Shown: positions 50,311 through 59,534, counted from the stretch's first letter. The stretch: 64,000 nucleotides of DNA from Gordonia bronchialis DSM 43247 (GCF_000024785.1 NC_013441.1:2728001-2792000), one strand, 5' to 3'. Notes: generated by a model not told the origin, from the letters alone. Made by a program: numbers and translations.

Positions 50311-52664
50311 ACCGTCACCTTATACCCCTGGGGGGTATACGTCGAGGGGTTGGTGGATGGAGTTGTGGACGATGAGTGGGGCGGGCTGGTGAAGGCGCGT
50401 AACCGCAGGCTGTTGCTGACGACGAACACGCTGGACAACGCCATGGCGGCCCCAGCCAGCATGGGGTTGAGCAGTCCCAGCGCGGCCAGCGGTATCGCGG
50501 CGACGTTGTAGGCGAATGCCCAGAACAGGTTCATTTTGATCGTTTTCAGAGTGGTGCGTGCCAAGGCGATCGCGTCGGCGGCAGCGTTGAGGTCGCCGCG
50601 GACCAGGGTGATGTCAGCGGCATGCATGGCGGCGTCGGTGCCGGTGCCCATCGCCAGCCCGAGATCGGCGTGGGCCAGGGCAGCGGCGTCGTTGACGCCG
50701 TCGCCGATCATGGCCACAACCTTGCCGTCGGATTGCAGGTCGGTGATGACGGCGGCCTTGTTGGCCGGCAAGACGTTAGCGATGACGGTGTCGATACCGA
50801 CCTCAGCGGCCACGGCATCGGCGACGGTCTGGTTGTCGCCGGTCAACAGGATGGGCGTCATACCCAGTGCGGCGAGCCGGGCGATGGCGTGTGCGCTGGT
50901 GGGTTTGATCGCATCGGCGACCGCCAGGACCGCATGGGCGCGGCCGTCCCAGGCGACGAGTACGGCGGTCTGTCCGGCTTCTTCGGCGGCGGTCTGCGCC
51001 TCGTTGAGGTGAGGGTCATCCACGGCGATGCCGTGTTCGGCCAGCAGCGTCGGACGCCCGACGGTGACCACACGTCCCTGGACCAGACCGCGCACGCCTC
51101 GACCTTCGAAGTTGCGGAAGTCGTCGACCTCGTCGAGCGGCCCGACTTCGGCGGCTGCACCAGCAGCGATGGCGGCCGCGACGGGGTGCTCGGAGGCATT
51201 CTCCACCGCTCCAGCGAGGGCGAGCACGTCTTCGCGAGTGGTGGAGGGAGCAGTGGTGACCTGGACGAGTGTCATCTGTCCCGTGGTGACCGTGCCGGTT
51301 TTGTCGAGGACAACGGTGTCGACGGTTCGGGTGGATTCGAGGACTTCGGGGCCTTTGATCACGATGCCGAGTTGGGCTCCGCGGCCGGTACCGACCAGAA
51401 GTGCGGTCGGGGTGGCCAGTCCCAGAGCGCAGGGGCAGGCGATGATCAGCACAGCGACCGCGGCGGTGAACGCCGCTTGCAGGGGATAGCCGGCGCCGAT
51501 CCACGCGCCGAGGACAGCGATGGCGACGGCGATGACCACCGGCACGAAGACACTTGAGATCCGGTCGGCCAGTCGCTGGGCGTGGGCTTTGCCGGTCTGG
51601 GCGCGTTCGACCATCGCGGCCATTTGCGCGAGTTGGGTGTCTGCCCCCACGCGGGTCGCCCGCACCCGCAGGTGCCCGCCGGCGTTGACTGTCCCGCCGG
51701 TCACGGTGTCGGCGGGGGCGACCTGGACTGGCATCGACTCGCCGGTGACCATGCTGGCGTCAACTGCCGAGGTGCCAGACACCACCACACCGTCGCTGGC
51801 GATCTTCTCGCCGGGCCGCACAATGAACTCGTCGTCGACGGCGAGCTCGCCGATCGGTATCCGATGCTGGTGGCCGTCCCTGATCACTGTGACGTCTTTG
51901 GCGCCCAGCTCCAACAAGGCCCGCAACGCCGCACCGGCTTGCCGTTTGGACCGCTTCTCGAAGTATCGGCCGGCCAGGACGAACATCGTGACCCCCGCGG
52001 CGACCTCGAGGTAGATGTTGCCTGCACCGTCAGAAGCGCTGACCGTCAGGGTGAATCCGTGGGTCATGCCTGGTTGTCCGGCGGTGCCGAAGAACAACGC
52101 ATACAACGACCACAACAGCGCCGCGGTGGTGCCGACCGAGATGAGGGTGTCCATGGTGGCCGCACCGTGGCGCAGGTTGAGCAACGCGGCGCGATGAAAC
52201 GGCCATGCCGCCCACACGATCACTGGCGCGGCCAACGTCAACGACGCCCACTGCCAGTAGGTGAACTGCAACGTCGGGACCATTGCCAGCGCGATCACCG
52301 GTACCGAGAGAACCACCGCACCGATCAGTCGGTGACGCAAGGCCACGAGCTCCCCGTCGTCGTCCGAAGGGTCATCGTCGGGGGCGGCACCTTTGGTGGG
52401 AGTGGCGGGCAGCGCAGCGTGGTATCCGGCCTGTTCGATGGTCTCGATCAGCAGGTGTGGGTCGACACCGGCGGGTGCGCTGACGTGAGCTTTTTCGGTG
52501 GCGTAGTTCACCGAGGCGCTCACTCCGTCGAGTTTGTTCAGTGTGCGTTCGATGCGTGCCGCGCACGATGCACACGTCATGCCCGACACGGCGAGTTCGA
52601 CATCGACGGCGCCTGTCTGCTCGGCGGTGGCCGCAGGTGGGTGGATCGGAGCTGAGGTGGTCAT
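50307..52664 (-). CDS. copA: CopA-type Cu(I) P1B-1 ATPase
   Basis: The 785-residue pump starts at ATG 52664 after GAGGAA. It has one N-terminal heavy-metal domain GMTCASCAARIE (Cys31, Cys34). The membrane Cu site IIACPCALGLATP is near residue 410, DKTGTVTTG near 454, and GDGVNDAAALAHADLG. It exports Cu(I) from the cytoplasm, receiving it from CopZ. The last dozen codons (PQGYKVTV) contain the copper box for copB, so the C-terminal sequence is constrained by the operator. Confidence 0.93.
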   Translation of the reverse strand: MTTSAPIHPPAATAEQTGAVDVELAVSGMTCASCAARIERTLNKLDGVSASVNYATEKAHVSAPAGVDPHLLIETIEQAGYHAALPATPTKGAAPDDDPSDDDGELVALRHRLIGAVVLSVPVIALAMVPTLQFTYWQWASLTLAAPVIVWAAWPFHRAALLNLRHGAATMDTLISVGTTAALLWSLYALFFGTAGQPGMTHGFTLTVSASDGAGNIYLEVAAGVTMFVLAGRYFEKRSKRQAGAALRALLELGAKDVTVIRDGHQHRIPIGELAVDDEFIVRPGEKIASDGVVVSGTSAVDASMVTGESMPVQVAPADTVTGGTVNAGGHLRVRATRVGADTQLAQMAAMVERAQTGKAHAQRLADRISSVFVPVVIAVAIAVLGAWIGAGYPLQAAFTAAVAVLIIACPCALGLATPTALLVGTGRGAQLGIVIKGPEVLESTRTVDTVVLDKTGTVTTGQMTLVQVTTAPSTTREDVLALAGAVENASEHPVAAAIAAGAAAEVGPLDEVDDFRNFEGRGVRGLVQGRVVTVGRPTLLAEHGIAVDDPHLNEAQTAAEEAGQTAVLVAWDGRAHAVLAVADAIKPTSAHAIARLAALGMTPILLTGDNQTVADAVAAEVGIDTVIANVLPANKAAVITDLQSDGKVVAMIGDGVNDAAALAHADLGLAMGTGTDAAMHAADITLVRGDLNAAADAIALARTTLKTIKMNLFWAFAYNVAAIPLAALGLLNPMLAGAAMALSSVFVVSNSLRLRAFTSPPHSSSTTPSTNPSTYTPQGYKVTV
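50319..50339 (-). promoter_or_regulatory. CsoR/RicR-type copper box and -10, inside copA 3' end
   Basis: TATACCCC-TGG-GGGGTATA is a perfect palindrome at 50321-50339, containing TACCC-N5-GGGTA. On the minus strand its distal arm continues as GGGGTATAAGG, so TATAAG is the likely -10 and the transcript would begin within a few bases of the copB ATG at 50310. CsoR or a RicR-type paralogue should bind here. Confidence 0.75.
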
Positions 52665-52727
52665 GGGGGAGTTCCTCGTTGGGTGAATGCCTCGGCGCAA
52701 TGCCCCGGGGTGGCGCTGGTCAGCGAG

Positions 52728-53687
52728 TTAGTGTCCGGCGTGCGGATCGACCGAGGGGGCCGTGGAGTCAGGTGTCGGGGCAGGGGTGCCGGTGGGGGCA
52801 TCGAGAACGAAGGTGGCGGTGTGCACAGCGCCGTCGACCTGGAAGTCGAGGTAGAGCAGATAGCGGCCCGGGGTGGGGGCGGTGGTGGCGAAGCGGACCT
52901 GTGGTCCCGCGAGTTGACCGGCGGTCGGTGCCACGCCCTCAGGGTGAACATGCAGGTAGGCCAGGTCGCCTTGACGCAGGGCCACCAAGTGACCGAAAGC
53001 GCCCAGATACGGCTGCAGGGTGGTAACCGGTTGTCCTGCTCGGCGCACGGTGACGGTCAGTTCGGACTCGGCGCCCGCGCGCAGATGACCGGCCAGCTCG
53101 ATGTCGAACCCGTCGACGGATGACTGTCGTGATTCGGCGGTGGGTGGGGCCGGCTGGTAGTCACCGCTGACTTCGACGGTGCTGGTGAGGGTGAGGGGTT
53201 GGCCGGTGGCGGCGGGCACGAAGTCGGCGTAGATCCGGTAGCTGCCTCCCGTCGCCCACTGCCAGGGCAGCGTCCAGCGCCCTTCGGGCGAGAGAGTGGG
53301 GTGCACGTGTCGGAAGTGGGTGCCATCCGCGCGGACGACGATCAGGTGCAGCTGCTTGTCGTGCTCGGTGGCGAAGTCGGTGACCGCGGTCCCGGCGGCA
53401 TCGAGGATCTCAAAGCTCAATGGAGCCTGCACCCCGGACGCATGGGGTGCCACCACATTCCCCAGGATGAAGCCGCCTGCTGCCAGCGAAACCCCGCGAA
53501 CCTGATCGGCACCCGGAGACGAGGCGGATGTTCGCGACTGTGGTGCAGCATTGTGATCGGCATGGGCGGACTCAGCCGGGGACGTCGACGCCCTGTCGGA
53601 CGCGACACCAGCGGCGATGGCGTACGCCGCAGCGAAAACTATCAGCAGGGCCGCGGCGAAGACGCCGAGCTTGGTTGGAACATTCAT
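52728..53687 (-). CDS. membrane-anchored protein of copper operon, two beta domains
   Basis: 319 residues from ATG 53687 (a longer in-frame start at 53723 is possible). The N-terminal anchor is FAAALLIVFAAAYAIAAGV, followed by an exported part. Two beta-sandwich domains contain paired histidines in equivalent places: HLIVVRADGTHFRHVHPTLS and HLVALRQGDLAYLHVHPEG. The C-terminus ends DPHAGH. These paired His motifs suggest two extracytoplasmic copper sites. It lies between copZ and copA. Confidence 0.78.
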   Translation of the reverse strand: MNVPTKLGVFAAALLIVFAAAYAIAAGVASDRASTSPAESAHADHNAAPQSRTSASSPGADQVRGVSLAAGGFILGNVVAPHASGVQAPLSFEILDAAGTAVTDFATEHDKQLHLIVVRADGTHFRHVHPTLSPEGRWTLPWQWATGGSYRIYADFVPAATGQPLTLTSTVEVSGDYQPAPPTAESRQSSVDGFDIELAGHLRAGAESELTVTVRRAGQPVTTLQPYLGAFGHLVALRQGDLAYLHVHPEGVAPTAGQLAGPQVRFATTAPTPGRYLLYLDFQVDGAVHTATFVLDAPTGTPAPTPDSTAPSVDPHAGH

Positions 53688-53779
53688 CGCTGGATTCCTG
53701 TCATCGGTGGTGGCGACACACACGCCGCCCGGGGAGGGGCTGAAGTCGCCAGTGGGCAGACACTTCAGCCCCTCGTCGG

Positions 53780-53986
53780 CTACTGCGCCAGGTGGTAGCC
53801 GGCCTCTTCGACCGCGACGCGGATCGCGTCGGGCTCGATCGGGGCCGAGCTAGAGATGGTGACTTGCCCGCTGGCCACGTCGACCTCGACGTCGGTCACG
53901 CCGGCCAGTGCTCCGACTTCTTCACGCACCGACGACGCGCAGTGCCCACACGTCATTCCGGAGACGATCACTGTCGATGTGCTCAT
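53780..53986 (-). CDS. copZ: copper chaperone CopZ
   Basis: A 68-residue heavy-metal-associated domain protein with VSGMTCGHCASSVREEV (Cys13, Cys16) and a conserved C-terminal EEAGYHLAQ. It carries Cu(I) in the cytoplasm to CopA. ATG 53986 follows AAAGGGCAC. It is the first gene of the copper run, preceded by a copper box and TATAAA promoter element. Confidence 0.92.
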   Translation of the reverse strand: MSTSTVIVSGMTCGHCASSVREEVGALAGVTDVEVDVASGQVTISSSAPIEPDAIRVAVEEAGYHLAQ

Positions 53987-54062
53987 GAGATGTGCCCTTT
54001 CGGTACAGCAGTGGTGCCGACGACCTTGGGGGTCTGTCGCTGTGGCGTCTCGCCACACCACC

Positions 54063-54086
54063 TTTATACCCTACCCCCCTAGGGTA
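54063..54086 (-). promoter_or_regulatory. CsoR/RicR-type copper box and -10 of copZ
   Basis: TACCC-N5-GGGTA at 54072-54086 (minus strand TACCCTAGGGGGGTA), followed on the minus strand by GGGTATAAAGG with TATAAA as -10 (54068-54063). It starts 77 bp upstream of the copZ ATG. The arrangement of box and -10 matches that inside copA. Confidence 0.75.
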
Positions 54087-54087
54087 A

Positions 54088-55356
54088 TCAATGGGTGGAG
54101 GTGGGTTGAGCTTCGGTGGGGGCGGAGACGCTGAGCCATCCGCGGCGGTGCAACATCAACAGGGCGGACGCCGCCGCTATGCCGGTGAGGACTAGAGCGA
54201 TCCACACCAGTTCGGGCATGTCGCGGGTGGTGGCCGCGCTGAACAGCCACCCGGTCGCGGCGTTGCCGAGCAGAATCCCGATCCCGACGATGGTGTTGTA
54301 GAGCCCGTAGTGGGTGGCGACAAGCGTGCCGCGGGCCAGTCCCACCACCGTGTCCATTTCGAATGGGAACACTGCTGCGGTGGCGGCGGCGAGCAGAGCT
54401 GCGGTGAGTAGCAGTGCGGCGATGTTGAGGGCGATGTTGCGCTGATGCGTTGCGGTGCCGGCGACTAGGGGCAGGAAAGCTGCAGCCATCAGTGTCATTC
54501 CCACGCTCAGGCTGCCGGTGCTGCCCCAGCGGTTGCCGAACCATGTGGTGATGCGTAGCTGTCCGGCGATGGCCACCAGACCGGTCACCACGAACATTGC
54601 GGTGACAACACTGGTGGCGAGGGTGGGGTTGTCTGCTATGCGGTCGGCATGTAGGGGCAGGGCGAGGTAGACCTGGAAGGACAGCACGTAAGAGCTGGCC
54701 ATCGCCGCAGCGAAGAGCAGGAATCGCCGGTTACGTACGACGCTGCGCCAGTCCTGAATGATTGAGGTGTTGCTTGGGGCTGGTGTTGTTGCGGGTAGCG
54801 CTTTGATCTGCACGAGGGTCAGGACCGCGAAAACTGCTGCCGCACAGAGAGAGGTGAGCCGGAAGTCCAGGGCGGTCAGGGCTAGTCCGACCAGCGGCCC
54901 GAGCAGGATGCCGGCCTGGTAGAAGACGTTGAACACGGCGAATGCTTCGATCCGGCGCTCACCGGCGTCGGCGGCCAGGTAGGCCCGTACGGCGGGGTTG
55001 AACAGCGCCCCGGCGAATCCCGTTGCCGCCGAGGCGATCAGGATCGCGGGCAGCGAACTGGCCAGGGCCAGTAGGACGAATCCGATGACCCGCATCAGGC
55101 ATCCGGCGATGATGAGCGGTTTGTACCCCCAGCGGTCAGCGAGTGTTCCCCCGATCAGGAACATGCCCTGTTGGGAGAAGTTGCGTATCCCCAGGACCAG
55201 GCCCACTGCCCATGCGGCCAGGGCCAGCGGGCCGGCGAGGTAGGCGGCGAGGTAGGGCATGAGCATGTAGAAGCCGAGATTGATGGTGAACTGGTTGACC
55301 ATCAGCACTTGGCTGGGGCGATCGAAGCTGCGGAAACTGCGGTAGAGGCGTCGCAT
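54088..55356 (-). CDS. MFS transporter, 12-TM, copper-island type
   Basis: A 422-residue transporter with 12 hydrophobic segments. The first cytoplasmic loop is GGTLADRWGYKPLIIAG, helix 1 contains MVNQFTINLGFYMLMPYLA, and the C-terminal tail is short. It is closest in outline to MdtH-like exporters. Its ATG lies 3 nt after the stop of the PLP-enzyme gene, so the two form one unit, suggesting export of the enzyme's product. Its stop lies 1-2 nt before the copZ copper box. Confidence 0.85.
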   Translation of the reverse strand: MRRLYRSFRSFDRPSQVLMVNQFTINLGFYMLMPYLAAYLAGPLALAAWAVGLVLGIRNFSQQGMFLIGGTLADRWGYKPLIIAGCLMRVIGFVLLALASSLPAILIASAATGFAGALFNPAVRAYLAADAGERRIEAFAVFNVFYQAGILLGPLVGLALTALDFRLTSLCAAAVFAVLTLVQIKALPATTPAPSNTSIIQDWRSVVRNRRFLLFAAAMASSYVLSFQVYLALPLHADRIADNPTLATSVVTAMFVVTGLVAIAGQLRITTWFGNRWGSTGSLSVGMTLMAAAFLPLVAGTATHQRNIALNIAALLLTAALLAAATAAVFPFEMDTVVGLARGTLVATHYGLYNTIVGIGILLGNAATGWLFSAATTRDMPELVWIALVLTGIAAASALLMLHRRGWLSVSAPTEAQPTSTH

Positions 55357-55359
55357 AGA

Positions 55360-56496
55360 TCAGCTCGTGGGCTCGGCGTGCGGCACGCAAGTGGGGTCGA
55401 TGATGGTAGGGCACCGCGTCCAGCTGCTCGCGACCTGAGTGAGCGGATCGCTGATGGTGTGGGGGGCAGTGGGCGGCGCCGGGGCGCCGATCAGGTCGTG
55501 AGCTTGGCAGTACTCGTCGTTGTAAATGGTTCCGTAGTAGCGGGCGGGGCCATCGGGGAAGACCGCCGCGATGCGCGTATCGGCCGAACGAGTGCGAGCC
55601 AGCCAGCCCGAGACCAGGGCCACCGCGCCCACGCTCCAGCCGCCGGTGGCGTACTGCGTGGCGGCCAGGGTGCGGCATGCCCAGACTGCTTCGGCCGGCG
55701 CCACCCAGTGCACCTCACTGAACTGGTCATAGGCAACGTTGCGGGGGTAGATGCTCGAGCCGAGTCCCCGCATGATCCGTGACTGTGCGGGCTGGCCGAA
55801 GATCGTCGAGCCGATGGTGTCTACGCCCACGACTTCCAGCTCAGGGTTGAACTGCCGCAGAGTATGAGCCACACCGGCTGAGTGCCCACCGGTGCCCACC
55901 GAGCACACCAGCACATCGATATGGCGCAGCTGCGCGATCAGCTCCACACCCAGTGAGCTGTAACCGGTCACGTTGTCGGGGTTGGAATACTGGTCGGGAC
56001 ACCACGCAGCCTCGTCGCGCTCGAGCAGGGTGCGCACGCGGTCGCGGCGGGCTTGTTGCCAACCCCCGACCGGATGGGGATCGCTGACGACATCGACCTG
56101 GGCGCCGTAGGCGGCGAGCATCTGCCGCAAGATCGGTTCCAGTCCGGGGTCGGTCACCAAGGTCACCGGATGACCGAACACGATGCCCGCTAAAGCCAGG
56201 CCTAATCCCAGTGTCCCACTAGTTGATTCGATGATCTGCGCCCCCGGGGCCAGCTCTTCACGGGCGCGGGCGCGTTCGACCATGTGCAGCGCCGGCCGGT
56301 CTTTCATGCCACCGGGGTTGAAGCCTTCCAGCTTGGCCCAGAAGCCGCGCCCGTGCTCGGCGAAGGGTTCCTCGATGCGCAACACCGGGGTGCCGCCCAC
56401 CAGCTGACGACTCAGCCCAGCACGGGGCGACGCGGCTTCGGCGGGGAAGGTACTGGCGAATGGATCACTGGTGGTGAGGCTGTAGGAGACAGTCAC
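55360..56496 (-). CDS. cysteine-synthase-like PLP enzyme in copper island
   Basis: A 378-residue fold-type II PLP enzyme. The Schiff-base Lys is in [17 protein letters not shown] (about residue 65), the substrate loop is [15 protein letters not shown], and the phosphate-binding loop is [10 protein letters not shown]. Insertions and a C-terminal extension with Cys and His ([19 protein letters not shown]) separate it from housekeeping CysK. It probably makes a cysteine- or serine-derived small molecule, possibly a diamino acid or thiol. Coupling to an MFS gene suggests the product is exported. Starts at GTG 56496. Confidence 0.85.
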   Translation of the reverse strand: MTVSYSLTTSDPFASTFPAEAASPRAGLSRQLVGGTPVLRIEEPFAEHGRGFWAKLEGFNPGGMKDRPALHMVERARAREELAPGAQIIESTSGTLGLGLALAGIVFGHPVTLVTDPGLEPILRQMLAAYGAQVDVVSDPHPVGGWQQARRDRVRTLLERDEAAWCPDQYSNPDNVTGYSSLGVELIAQLRHIDVLVCSVGTGGHSAGVAHTLRQFNPELEVVGVDTIGSTIFGQPAQSRIMRGLGSSIYPRNVAYDQFSEVHWVAPAEAVWACRTLAATQYATGGWSVGAVALVSGWLARTRSADTRIAAVFPDGPARYYGTIYNDEYCQAHDLIGAPAPPTAPHTISDPLTQVASSWTRCPTIIDPTCVPHAEPTS

Positions 56497-56739
56497 ACGG
56501 GCATCCTCTGCGTTGTTGAACAGGACGCCGCCGGGCAGAAATCAGATCATCAGTGTGAGAGGGAACTGTGTCGTAACGTTCCACCCGGCGACACCGCCAC
56601 CTTGCCCACCGAACCTCAAGGCTGATCGGCAGCGTGGATCAAGATCTGCTCAAGAATGCCCACGAGGTTGGATGATCGTGTAGACCACCGCCACCATAGG
56701 AGCGTGCCCCAAGATCGCAACGTCGTCGACGACCTCCAT

Positions 56740-57474
56740 ATGCCGGTGGTCCGACCACCGCACGGTCTGCACGCCCTGGTGATCGAAGATGAGCCCGACA
56801 TTGCCGAAGTCGTTGCTGACTACCTGCAGCGCAGCGGATTCACGGTCACCGTTGCGCCCGACGGCCAGGAGGGAGTCGCCGCCGCACGCACGGCGAGTCC
56901 GGCAGTAGTCATCCTCGACCTGGGCTTGCCGTCACTCGATGGCGTCGAGGTCTGTCGACAGTTGCGCACCTTCACCAACGCCTACATCGTGATGGTCACG
57001 GCCCGCGCGGACGAAGTCGACACAGTCGTTGGCCTGTCGGTGGGGGCCGATGACTACCTCACGAAACCATTTCGCCCTCGTGAGCTGATGGCGCGCATCG
57101 ACGCCATGCTGCGCCGACCACGGCCGACCCCAACCGGCGAGTCGCACCCGCGGACGATAGGGGAGCTCACCCTCGACCCTCAGGGTCGTGAAGTCCAGGT
57201 GGAGAGCACACCCGTGGAGCTGACTCGGACTGAGTTCGACGTTCTCGAAGCGCTCACGCGGCGGCCCGGTGTTGTGTTCAGTCGAGAGCAACTGCTCACC
57301 GAAATCTGGGGACCCGACTGGGTCGGCGATGCCCACGTCGTCGAAGTCCATGTCGCCAGTCTGCGCCGCAAACTCGGTGACAGCGCCGTAGCCGGCCGAT
57401 TCATCCGCACCGTTCGCGGAGTGGGCTACCGGATGGGTGACGGCCAACCTCGAGGAGCCAGCGATGAACGATGA
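56740..57474 (+). CDS. OmpR-family response regulator
   Basis: 244 residues from ATG 56740; a further in-frame ATG at 56656 cannot be excluded since neither has a clear ribosome site. Receiver: LVIEDEPDIAEVV, phospho-acceptor Asp60 in VVILDLGLPSLDG, Lys109 in YLTKPFRP. The winged-helix output has LTRTEFDVLEALTRRPG and VVEVHVASLRRKLG and RTVRGVGYRM. The cognate kinase follows with 11 nt overlap. The region 56497-56739 between it and the divergent PLP gene shows no other gene. Confidence 0.9.
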   Translation: MPVVRPPHGLHALVIEDEPDIAEVVADYLQRSGFTVTVAPDGQEGVAAARTASPAVVILDLGLPSLDGVEVCRQLRTFTNAYIVMVTARADEVDTVVGLSVGADDYLTKPFRPRELMARIDAMLRRPRPTPTGESHPRTIGELTLDPQGREVQVESTPVELTRTEFDVLEALTRRPGVVFSREQLLTEIWGPDWVGDAHVVEVHVASLRRKLGDSAVAGRFIRTVRGVGYRMGDGQPRGASDER

Positions 57475-58696
57475 ACGTCGACGGTTACGTATCCCCGGCA
57501 GCTTCGGCTCCCGGCTCATGCTCGCTCAAGCTATCGTCATCGCCGGCGGCGGCATCAGCGTCGCGATCGTGGCACTATTCGTGGCTCCACACACCTTCCA
57601 CGACCACCTCGGCCAAGCTCGCCTCGAGCCAGGGTCAGTTCAGGCCGACCATGTCGAAGCCGCGTTCACTTCCTCGATCGTCGTCTCAATGTCTGCCGCA
57701 TTGATCACCTCGACGATCCTGGCCACGGCCGTCAGCTGGTTCCTGGCTCGCCGCGTACAACAGTCAGTCGCCAGTGTCGCCCGCTCAGCCGTGGCTATTG
57801 GCGCCGGCAACTACCGCACGCGCGTACCCGATCGCCAGCTCGGCACCGAGTTCACCCAGCTCAGCCGAGCTATCAACCAACTTGCACAACGGCTGGATTC
57901 ACAAGACGACATCCGTAAGCGGATGCTGTCAGACCTTGCCCACGAACTGCGCACCCCACTGACCACCATCGGCGCGATCACCGACGCCATCGAAGACGGA
58001 ATCCGGGCTCCCGACTCCCACACCTTCGACGTCGTGCGCACCGCCACCACCCGCCTGCAGCGTCTCGCCGAGGACATCGCGACCGTATCCAGCGCCGACG
58101 AGCATCAGATGCCCCTCCACCCGGCGACGATCACTGTCAACGAACTGCTCATCGCGACCTACGAAGAAGCCGCCGACCTGTTCACCGACGCCAAAGTCAC
58201 GCTAGGCATCGTCACCACCGCCGCGCGCGTACACATCCATGTCGACGCCGAACGAATGAGCCAAGTACTGCTCAATCTGCTCACCAACGCGCTGCGACAC
58301 AGCTCCCCGGGCCAGCGAGTCGTAGTCAAAGCCGACACCGCCCCGGCACACGCGGTGCGCATCAGCGTCGTCGACTGCGGGGACGGCATTCCCCCTCAAC
58401 ACCTTCCACACATCTTCGACCGCTTCTACCGCACCGACTCCTCACGCACCAGAGACGCCGGCGGCAGCGGAATCGGCCTCACCATCGCCCGCTCCATCGT
58501 CGAAGACCATGGGGGCACCTTGCTCGCCGAAAGCCTGGGAACCGGACACGGAGCCACCTTCACCATCACGTTGCCGACCACCACCCGACGTCACATCCAC
58601 CGCAGCACCCCTGGAACCGAATTCTCCGTGGCCTTCAAACACCGCCCGCCTCGCGGCGCTGCCGATGCGCTCCAACGGGACCAAGCTACTAACTGA
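57464..58696 (+). CDS. sensor histidine kinase
   Basis: 410 residues from ATG 57464 (GAGGAG upstream). It has two transmembrane helices (about 20-42 and 68-94) with a very short extracytoplasmic loop of about 25 residues (TFHDHLGQARLEPGS). A HAMP-like linker follows, then the H-box SDLAHELRTPLTT (His160) and the N, G1 and G2 boxes (LLNLLTNALRH, DCGDGIPP, GGSGIGLTIA). The histidine-containing small loop fits a metal or envelope sensor. Operator 4 overlaps its stop codon. Confidence 0.9.
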   Translation: MNDERRRLRIPGSFGSRLMLAQAIVIAGGGISVAIVALFVAPHTFHDHLGQARLEPGSVQADHVEAAFTSSIVVSMSAALITSTILATAVSWFLARRVQQSVASVARSAVAIGAGNYRTRVPDRQLGTEFTQLSRAINQLAQRLDSQDDIRKRMLSDLAHELRTPLTTIGAITDAIEDGIRAPDSHTFDVVRTATTRLQRLAEDIATVSSADEHQMPLHPATITVNELLIATYEEAADLFTDAKVTLGIVTTAARVHIHVDAERMSQVLLNLLTNALRHSSPGQRVVVKADTAPAHAVRISVVDCGDGIPPQHLPHIFDRFYRTDSSRTRDAGGSGIGLTIARSIVEDHGGTLLAESLGTGHGATFTITLPTTTRRHIHRSTPGTEFSVAFKHRPPRGAADALQRDQATN

Positions 58697-58703
58697 GGTA
58701 GTC
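58687..58703. promoter_or_regulatory. BlaI-type operator 4 (before blaI)
   Basis: TACTAACTGAGGTAGTC, TACTA-N7-TAGTc (one mismatch), overlapping the kinase stop and 41 bp upstream of the BlaI ATG. This fits autoregulation. Confidence 0.55.
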
Positions 58704-58743
58704 CGTCGTAAGATTGACCCGCATCTAGAGATGGTGGGTGAAA

Positions 58744-59124
58744 ATGACTGGGCTGGGTTCACTGGAACGCGCAGTGATGGACGTGCTGTGGTCAGCAGGC
58801 GCGGCGATGTCGGTGCACGACCTAGTCGAGGAACTCCACGACCGCGAACCGGCCTACACCACAGTGCTCACCGTCGTCACCAACCTGCACAAAAAAGGGT
58901 TCGTCGGTCGAGAAAAAGTCAGCCGCGCCTACCGGTACTTCCCCATGCAGACCCGTGAAGAGGCCACCTCACGCACCTTGCGTCAGGTCCTCGACGCCAG
59001 CGGGGACTCCGCGGCAGTACTGATGCACTTCGCCCAGACCGTGACACCCGCCGAGCGTGAAGTGCTCAGCGAATACCTCACCCTCAAACCTCGCCACACC
59101 CGCGGCGGCGGCACCAAAGCCTAA
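58744..59124 (+). CDS. blaI: BlaI/MecI-family transcriptional repressor
   Basis: This 126-residue winged-helix repressor starts at ATG 58744 (an in-frame GTG at 58738 is possible). The N-terminus is GLGSLERAVMDVLWSAG, the recognition part AYTTVLTVVTNLHKKGFVGREK. The C-terminal dimer part has REEATSRTLRQVLDASGDSAAVLMHF. BlaI-type proteins bind palindromes of the TAC...GTA kind and are inactivated by cleavage by M56 proteases. The six TACTA-N7-TAGTA sites in this island are the natural candidates. Confidence 0.88.
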   Translation: MTGLGSLERAVMDVLWSAGAAMSVHDLVEELHDREPAYTTVLTVVTNLHKKGFVGREKVSRAYRYFPMQTREEATSRTLRQVLDASGDSAAVLMHFAQTVTPAEREVLSEYLTLKPRHTRGGGTKA

Positions 59125-59177
59125 GCCATAGAAACCCTCCGACAAGGGAAACCCCGGCGAGGCCCAGGCCCGACTAC

Positions 59178-59507
59178 TCAACCGATCGCGCGCCCCTTGA
59201 CTGCTGGGAGTAGACGCGCCACCAGCGCACCGGCCACACCCGCAGCGAAGGCCGCAGCACTCAGAGCCGACACCCAGTCGTGCACATCCACAGCGGTCAG
59301 CACCCGCAGCTCAACCGGATCACCGCGCCCGACTCCTGAGCGGGGGTCGGATGGCACGAGATCCGACGTTCGGAGCAGCATCACCAGCCAGAACGCGGCC
59401 ACCGCCTCAAACATCACCACAGCAAGACCCACCGCACGGGAGATCGTACGGGCAGGACCGCGCGGGCCGAACCGACCCGCACGCCGCACCGCGACACCGT
59501 CAGTCAT
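59178..59507 (-). CDS. small membrane protein, BlaI-site gene
   Basis: A 109-residue protein with two hydrophobic helices (about 22-45 and 78-100) separated by a polar loop (DLVPSDPRSGVGRGDPVELR) likely outside the membrane. The Arg-rich N-terminus sits in the cytoplasm. No family recognised. It is 27 bp downstream of the membrane protein at 59535 and convergent with blaI, and BlaI-type operator 6 is 42 bp upstream of its start. Confidence 0.6.
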   Translation of the reverse strand: MTDGVAVRRAGRFGPRGPARTISRAVGLAVVMFEAVAAFWLVMLLRTSDLVPSDPRSGVGRGDPVELRVLTAVDVHDWVSALSAAAFAAGVAGALVARLLPAVKGRAIG

Positions 59508-59534
59508 GCCTCACCACCTCCCCGCACACCCCCA

